Origin: Caenorhabditis remanei | Taxonomy: Eukaryota; Nematoda; Chromadorea; Rhabditida; Rhabditidae | Length of the DNA stretch: 64,000 nt | Direction: 5' to 3' | Assembly (NCBI RefSeq): GCF_010183535.1 | Contig: NC_071329.1 | Location: 7,068,001-7,132,000 of the forward strand | In this document: one piece after another, positions 62,191-64,000 of the stretch | How the letters are laid out: every line of letters starts with the position of its first letter | How positions within the stretch are numbered: position 1 is the first letter of the stretch | The notes under the pieces: model-generated | Seen by the model: the letters and a program-made list of their open reading frames with translations, nothing else | What the model was told of the DNA's origin: nothing | Databases searched by the model: none | Translations under genes and position numbers: made by a program

Positions 62191-62604
62191 ATGCTCACCG
62201 CTACAGCCCCAACAGTCGTTCCAGAAGAACAATACGGTGAAGTGAAAGGAAAACTCCGAAGCTTGGCAATCTTAAAAAAACACCCGGTAAGTTTTTCTTC
62301 AATTTCAGCTAAATTTAAGCATTTTTTTAAACTTGCAGAGAGCATTTCTTCCGGAGCTCGAAATGTTTCTGAAAGCCGTAGAAATGATCTATAGTACTGC
62401 TGAAACACTCCGGCAGTCCGCAGCCACTAAGGTATGTTATTGTAGTTCTAGTGTTTTCTCATTTTGAATAAAATTAATTTTCAGGAGAACACAGAACAAA
62501 TCAAAGCCCTGATGTCAAGATCAAACTGCTACGAAGATATTTTGATTCGAGTCGTTCTGGGTGGAGAAAAGCTGGTCGACGTTTTGGGAAACAACTCAAA
62601 ATAA
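62191..62604 (+). CDS. Tandem paralog 3 of the small helical protein, 3 exons
   Basis: Exons 62191-62286, 62339-62431 and 62485-62604 give 102 residues. It has a shorter N-terminus (MLTATAPTVVPEEQYGEVKG) and then the common blocks KLRSLAILKKHP, RAFLPELEMFLKAVEMIYST, the ATK/EN junction and ILIRVVLGGEKLVDVL. Both introns match copy 1. Copies 2 and 3 are more alike in the middle and C-terminal parts than either is to copy 1. AATAAA lies at 62681. Function is unknown. Confidence 0.75.
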
Positions 62605-62680
62605 TTTCGTTTTATCTTTTTTGTAACTCTTCCCCCTTGTCTTCCATCCCCACGCGTGTTACCTTAATTTGAACATTTTT

Positions 62681-62686
62681 AATAAA
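62681..62686 (+). terminator. Polyadenylation signal of tandem paralog 3
   Basis: AATAAA 77 nt after the stop codon. Confidence 0.5.
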
Positions 62687-63040
62687 TCAAATTTTACTAC
62701 AGTCCTTACTTTCGAAAAATAAACGTATATATGGCATTCACACAGATATAATCAGTTCAGGTCATCTTACAACGTCTAAAATCCGAGTTCTTTTGATTTT
62801 CAGAAGAGCAATGAGTATTGATCGAGGGTTCTCACTGATGAACACAATCTGAAGGACAGTTATTCGTGATGTGACCCTCAAAAATAGTTCATATTTTGTC
62901 GTTTATTTGGTTTTGTTTCTCACAACCAGCCCGGGTGCTCTCAGTTCACACAAATTCAATTATCTTTATCATCCGGGAAATTCAAAATAAATTAGTTAAC
63001 TATTACAGGGATGATTATGAACGACAACATTCAGTACATA

Positions 63041-64000
63041 TCACACTTCTCTGGGCTCCAAAATGAGTCCTTCCCCAGATTTCGATTGTGATTTCAGTCG
63101 GTAGTATCGATCGGTATTCGGATTATAGTAACAATCGAATTCCTTGTCGTACACCAATCCAGAGATTTGATCATCTCCCATTTCGCCGGATTTTGTCGAG
63201 GATCGCATTTTCTCATGACGCATTCCAGTGAGACGGTCTTCTCTGAAATAGGTGAGAATTAGATTTTGGGAAAAGATAAGAGGAGGAAACTTACAAGTTT
63301 CGAATTCCGGACTCTCGTCTACTTTGGATTCCTCCAAGGTTCATTCCGTCCATCGATGCATTTAGTTCTTCCTGAAAATATAATTTTAAAAAAGAGAACA
63401 GATACATATTGATTTTTAGAGTACGAGTCAAGTATAATTTCAGTCAATACAAGGTTATATAAAATAGGTCATACGGTCATAGACAAAAATAAAGCTTACT
63501 AGGGAAGGTCATGAAGCCAGTTTGGAGTTATGTAACGTGACAGGTATCGTCGGAATGCTCGGAAAACGCTGATTCCAAATATATACATATTTTGTTTCTG
63601 TCCTCGAGACTTGGTATTCAACAAAAACAAAGTCCGAGCATGGAAAATTAAAGAAATAACGTGCCAGAAAGGTAATAATTAGTCATTTTCCCGAACTTTG
63701 ACCTTGTTTTTCTCGAATACCAGGCCTCGAGGGCAAAAATGAAATATATATTTAGAATCAGTGCTTTCTCCGTTTTCTTATTATATGAGTCACGTCCCAT
63801 ATCCCAAAACTGATTCCATGACCTTCCCTAGTTAGTATCAACTTCTTGAATTCAGTTTTTCTATCTTCAATGACATGCACTACTAATTTCTTCCAGTCCA
63901 TCTGTGTCCCTGTGTCCGGATGTCCACAATTCATCCACCTTCTCACTATTACCTGTTCTTCCTGTCTGACCATACTTAATTTCCTCTTCGTCCTCAACTG
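63041..64000 (-). CDS. 3' part of a gene with a Tyr-rich OCRE-like motif (runs off the window)
   Basis: The last two exons are well supported: 63371-63295 and 63242-63041, joining in frame and ending in a stop at 63041. A preceding exon (64000 to 63953, QLRTKRKLSMVRQEEQ) fits in phase 0 but its 5' side is outside the window. The visible C-terminus is charged (SRRESGIRNLEDRLTGMRHEK), then DDQISGLVYDKEFDCYYNPN followed by TDRYYRLKS, and ends EGLILEPREV. The Y-D..DCYYNPNTDRYY pattern resembles the tyrosine-rich OCRE repeat of RNA-processing proteins; this is a visual resemblance only. The intron 63372-63952 contains an inverted-repeat element (63498-63832). Confidence 0.65.
63496..63835. mobile_element. 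Long-arm palindromic element with CTAGGGAAGG ends, copy 2
   Basis: Same family as 39178-39539 (CTAGGGAAGGTCATGAAGCC at left, CCATGACCTTCCCTAG at right, interior CTCGAGGCCTGGTATT-like block). It is flanked by TTA on both sides. It lies in an intron of the minus-strand gene at the right edge. Confidence 0.75.

Overview
The window is nuclear DNA from a nematode of the genus Caenorhabditis, but not C. elegans itself. The evidence is AT-rich DNA, many 45-60 nt introns ending in TTTTCAG, acceptor-like TTTCAG sites directly upstream of start codons (the trans-splice pattern), a cuticle collagen, and close orthologs of worm genes whose proteins match C. elegans with scattered substitutions. Several neighbours (eff-1, col-77, amt-3, ubc-24, skpo-1) sit on chromosome II in C. 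elegans. The symbols come from remembered protein similarity and gene order, not from a search.

Layout. 1-11.25 kb: no gene resolved; it holds a GGGCC-rich inverted-repeat element, two Tc1-like short inverted-repeat elements and simple repeats, and is the 5' flank of eff-1. 11.26-13.63 kb (+): complete eff-1 cell-fusion protein. 14.17-16.04 kb (-): a Cys-rich surface protein whose first exon is unresolved, tail to tail with eff-1. 16-23.1 kb: no resolved gene. 23.16-24.27 kb (-): cuticle collagen. 26.34-28.61 kb (+): Cys-rich secreted protein with a Q-rich insert. 28.96-32.25 kb (-): ammonium transporter. 32.3-42.6 kb: gene-poor, with two short inverted-repeat elements and a broken reading frame. 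42.67-47.75 kb (+): 1379-residue coiled-coil protein with a C-terminal zinc finger, convergent with a small E2-like gene (47.89-48.58 kb, -). 50.36-54.30 kb (+): ShKT-peroxidase. 56.10-56.85 kb (+): small secreted transthyretin-like protein. 59.43-60.26 kb (+): four-pass membrane protein. 60.58-62.60 kb (+): three tandem copies of a small helical protein of unknown function. 63.04 kb to the edge (-): 3' end of a gene with a tyrosine-rich motif.

Many products belong to the cuticle and epidermis: EFF-1 fuses hypodermal cells, the collagen builds cuticle, the Cys-rich secreted protein resembles cuticle-associated proteins, and the peroxidase resembles hypodermal/cuticle peroxidases. There is no sign of an operon built around one pathway. 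The most unusual protein-level observations are the peroxidase lacking both usual haem-linking carboxylates, the tandem trio in which one copy lacks an intron, and the large zinc-finger gene of unknown function. At DNA level there are four families of inverted-repeat elements.
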